From an uncultured Faecalibacterium sp. (GTDB lineage Bacteria; Bacillota; Clostridia; Oscillospirales; Ruminococcaceae): a DNA stretch of 49,791 nt. Below, piece after piece: positions 49,739 through 49,791 of this stretch; position 1 is the first letter of the stretch, and each line of letters starts with the position of its first letter. Location: assembly GCA_934501115.1 (NCBI GenBank), contig CAKSTO010000009.1, positions 1-49,791 of the forward strand, written 5' to 3'. The notes under the pieces were generated by a model. It saw only the letters and a program-made list of their open reading frames with translations. It was not told the origin of the DNA and did not search any database. The translations under genes and the position numbers were made by a program.

Positions 49739-49791
49739 ATGGCATTTATCAGTGTTTTTGATGTTCTGGGCCCGAACATGATCGGCCCCTC
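49739..49791 (+). CDS. sdaAB: L-serine dehydratase beta subunit (5' end only)
   Basis: Only the first 18 codons are inside the window. They read MAFISVFDVLGPNMIGPS, which matches the start of the iron-sulfur L-serine dehydratase beta subunit (ISVFDVIGPxMxGPSSSHT). The enzyme deaminates L-serine to pyruvate. A CAGGAGTG site lies 8-14 bases upstream. With the SstT-like symporter and LysR gene it would form a serine uptake and catabolism unit. Confidence 0.82.
   Translation, partial: MAFISVFDVLGPNMIGP

Overview
The window looks like chromosomal DNA of a GC-rich member of the Clostridia, most like Faecalibacterium or a close relative in the Oscillospirales. This is inferred from family content and style: a T-box ahead of thrS, a glycine riboswitch, ECF-type vitamin uptake, a MocR regulator, an Amt-PII fusion, a DUF6472 small protein and strong Shine-Dalgarno sites. 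No rRNA, prophage, integrase, transposase gene or CRISPR array was seen. Coding density is high and most genes are ordinary metabolism, translation or transport. The intergenic gaps, in contrast, are full of small repeated palindromic elements.

Layout. 1-2.5 kb: tRNA-Asn, trpS and a short-chain dehydrogenase. 2.9-5.5 kb: a set for unsaturated or keto-uronates (KduD-type reductase, KdgF-type cupin, RpiB/DhuI-type isomerase) plus a DUF1622 membrane protein. 5.6-9.2 kb: an ammonium transporter fused to a PII domain behind a long structured leader, then a ClC-type anion transporter. 9.2-12.1 kb: T-box controlled thrS and a RelB/YafQ-type toxin-antitoxin pair. 12.1-17.5 kb: an unknown membrane protein, a nucleotidyltransferase, and a minus-strand group alaX-trmB-DUF6472-membrane protein. 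17.8-24.5 kb: malQ, a degenerate GGDEF protein, a predicted helical-bundle protein, MTA/SAH nucleosidase, ychF and a cysteine-desulfidase-like protein. 24.6-28.6 kb: a lower-GC DUF4143 ATPase and a two-component system.

29.2-33.3 kb holds the most unusual protein-coding unit. It is a translationally coupled operon of rpe, three Rnf-like membrane subunits (D, E, A; no B, C or G) and a membrane-anchored glycoside-hydrolase-like protein. The Rnf-like subunits have lost most residues known to hold redox cofactors. It is followed by a DUF1015 protein, a DEAD-box helicase overlapping rlmA, an ECF S component divergent from a MocR/PdxR regulator (probably vitamin B6 uptake), and an LCP-like protein. 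40.9-49.8 kb is a transport and catabolism block: glycine riboswitch plus Na+/alanine-glycine symporter; an FCD-type GntR regulator, an IlvD/Edd dehydratase and a GntP permease (probably a sugar acid); and a LysR regulator, an SstT-like symporter and the start of an L-serine dehydratase subunit.

Three repeat families fill the gaps. Family A (eight copies) consists of CCCTCTC-type palindromes. Family B (four long copies and one short copy) has a hairpin whose loop is always TGCG while its 15-17 bp stem changes with compensating substitutions. Family C (two copies) has three successive hairpins. One B copy forms a 402-bp unit with imperfect terminal inverted repeats that encloses a C copy, like a non-autonomous mobile element. 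Two B copies, each followed by an A copy, form the 5' leaders of alaX and the nucleosidase gene.
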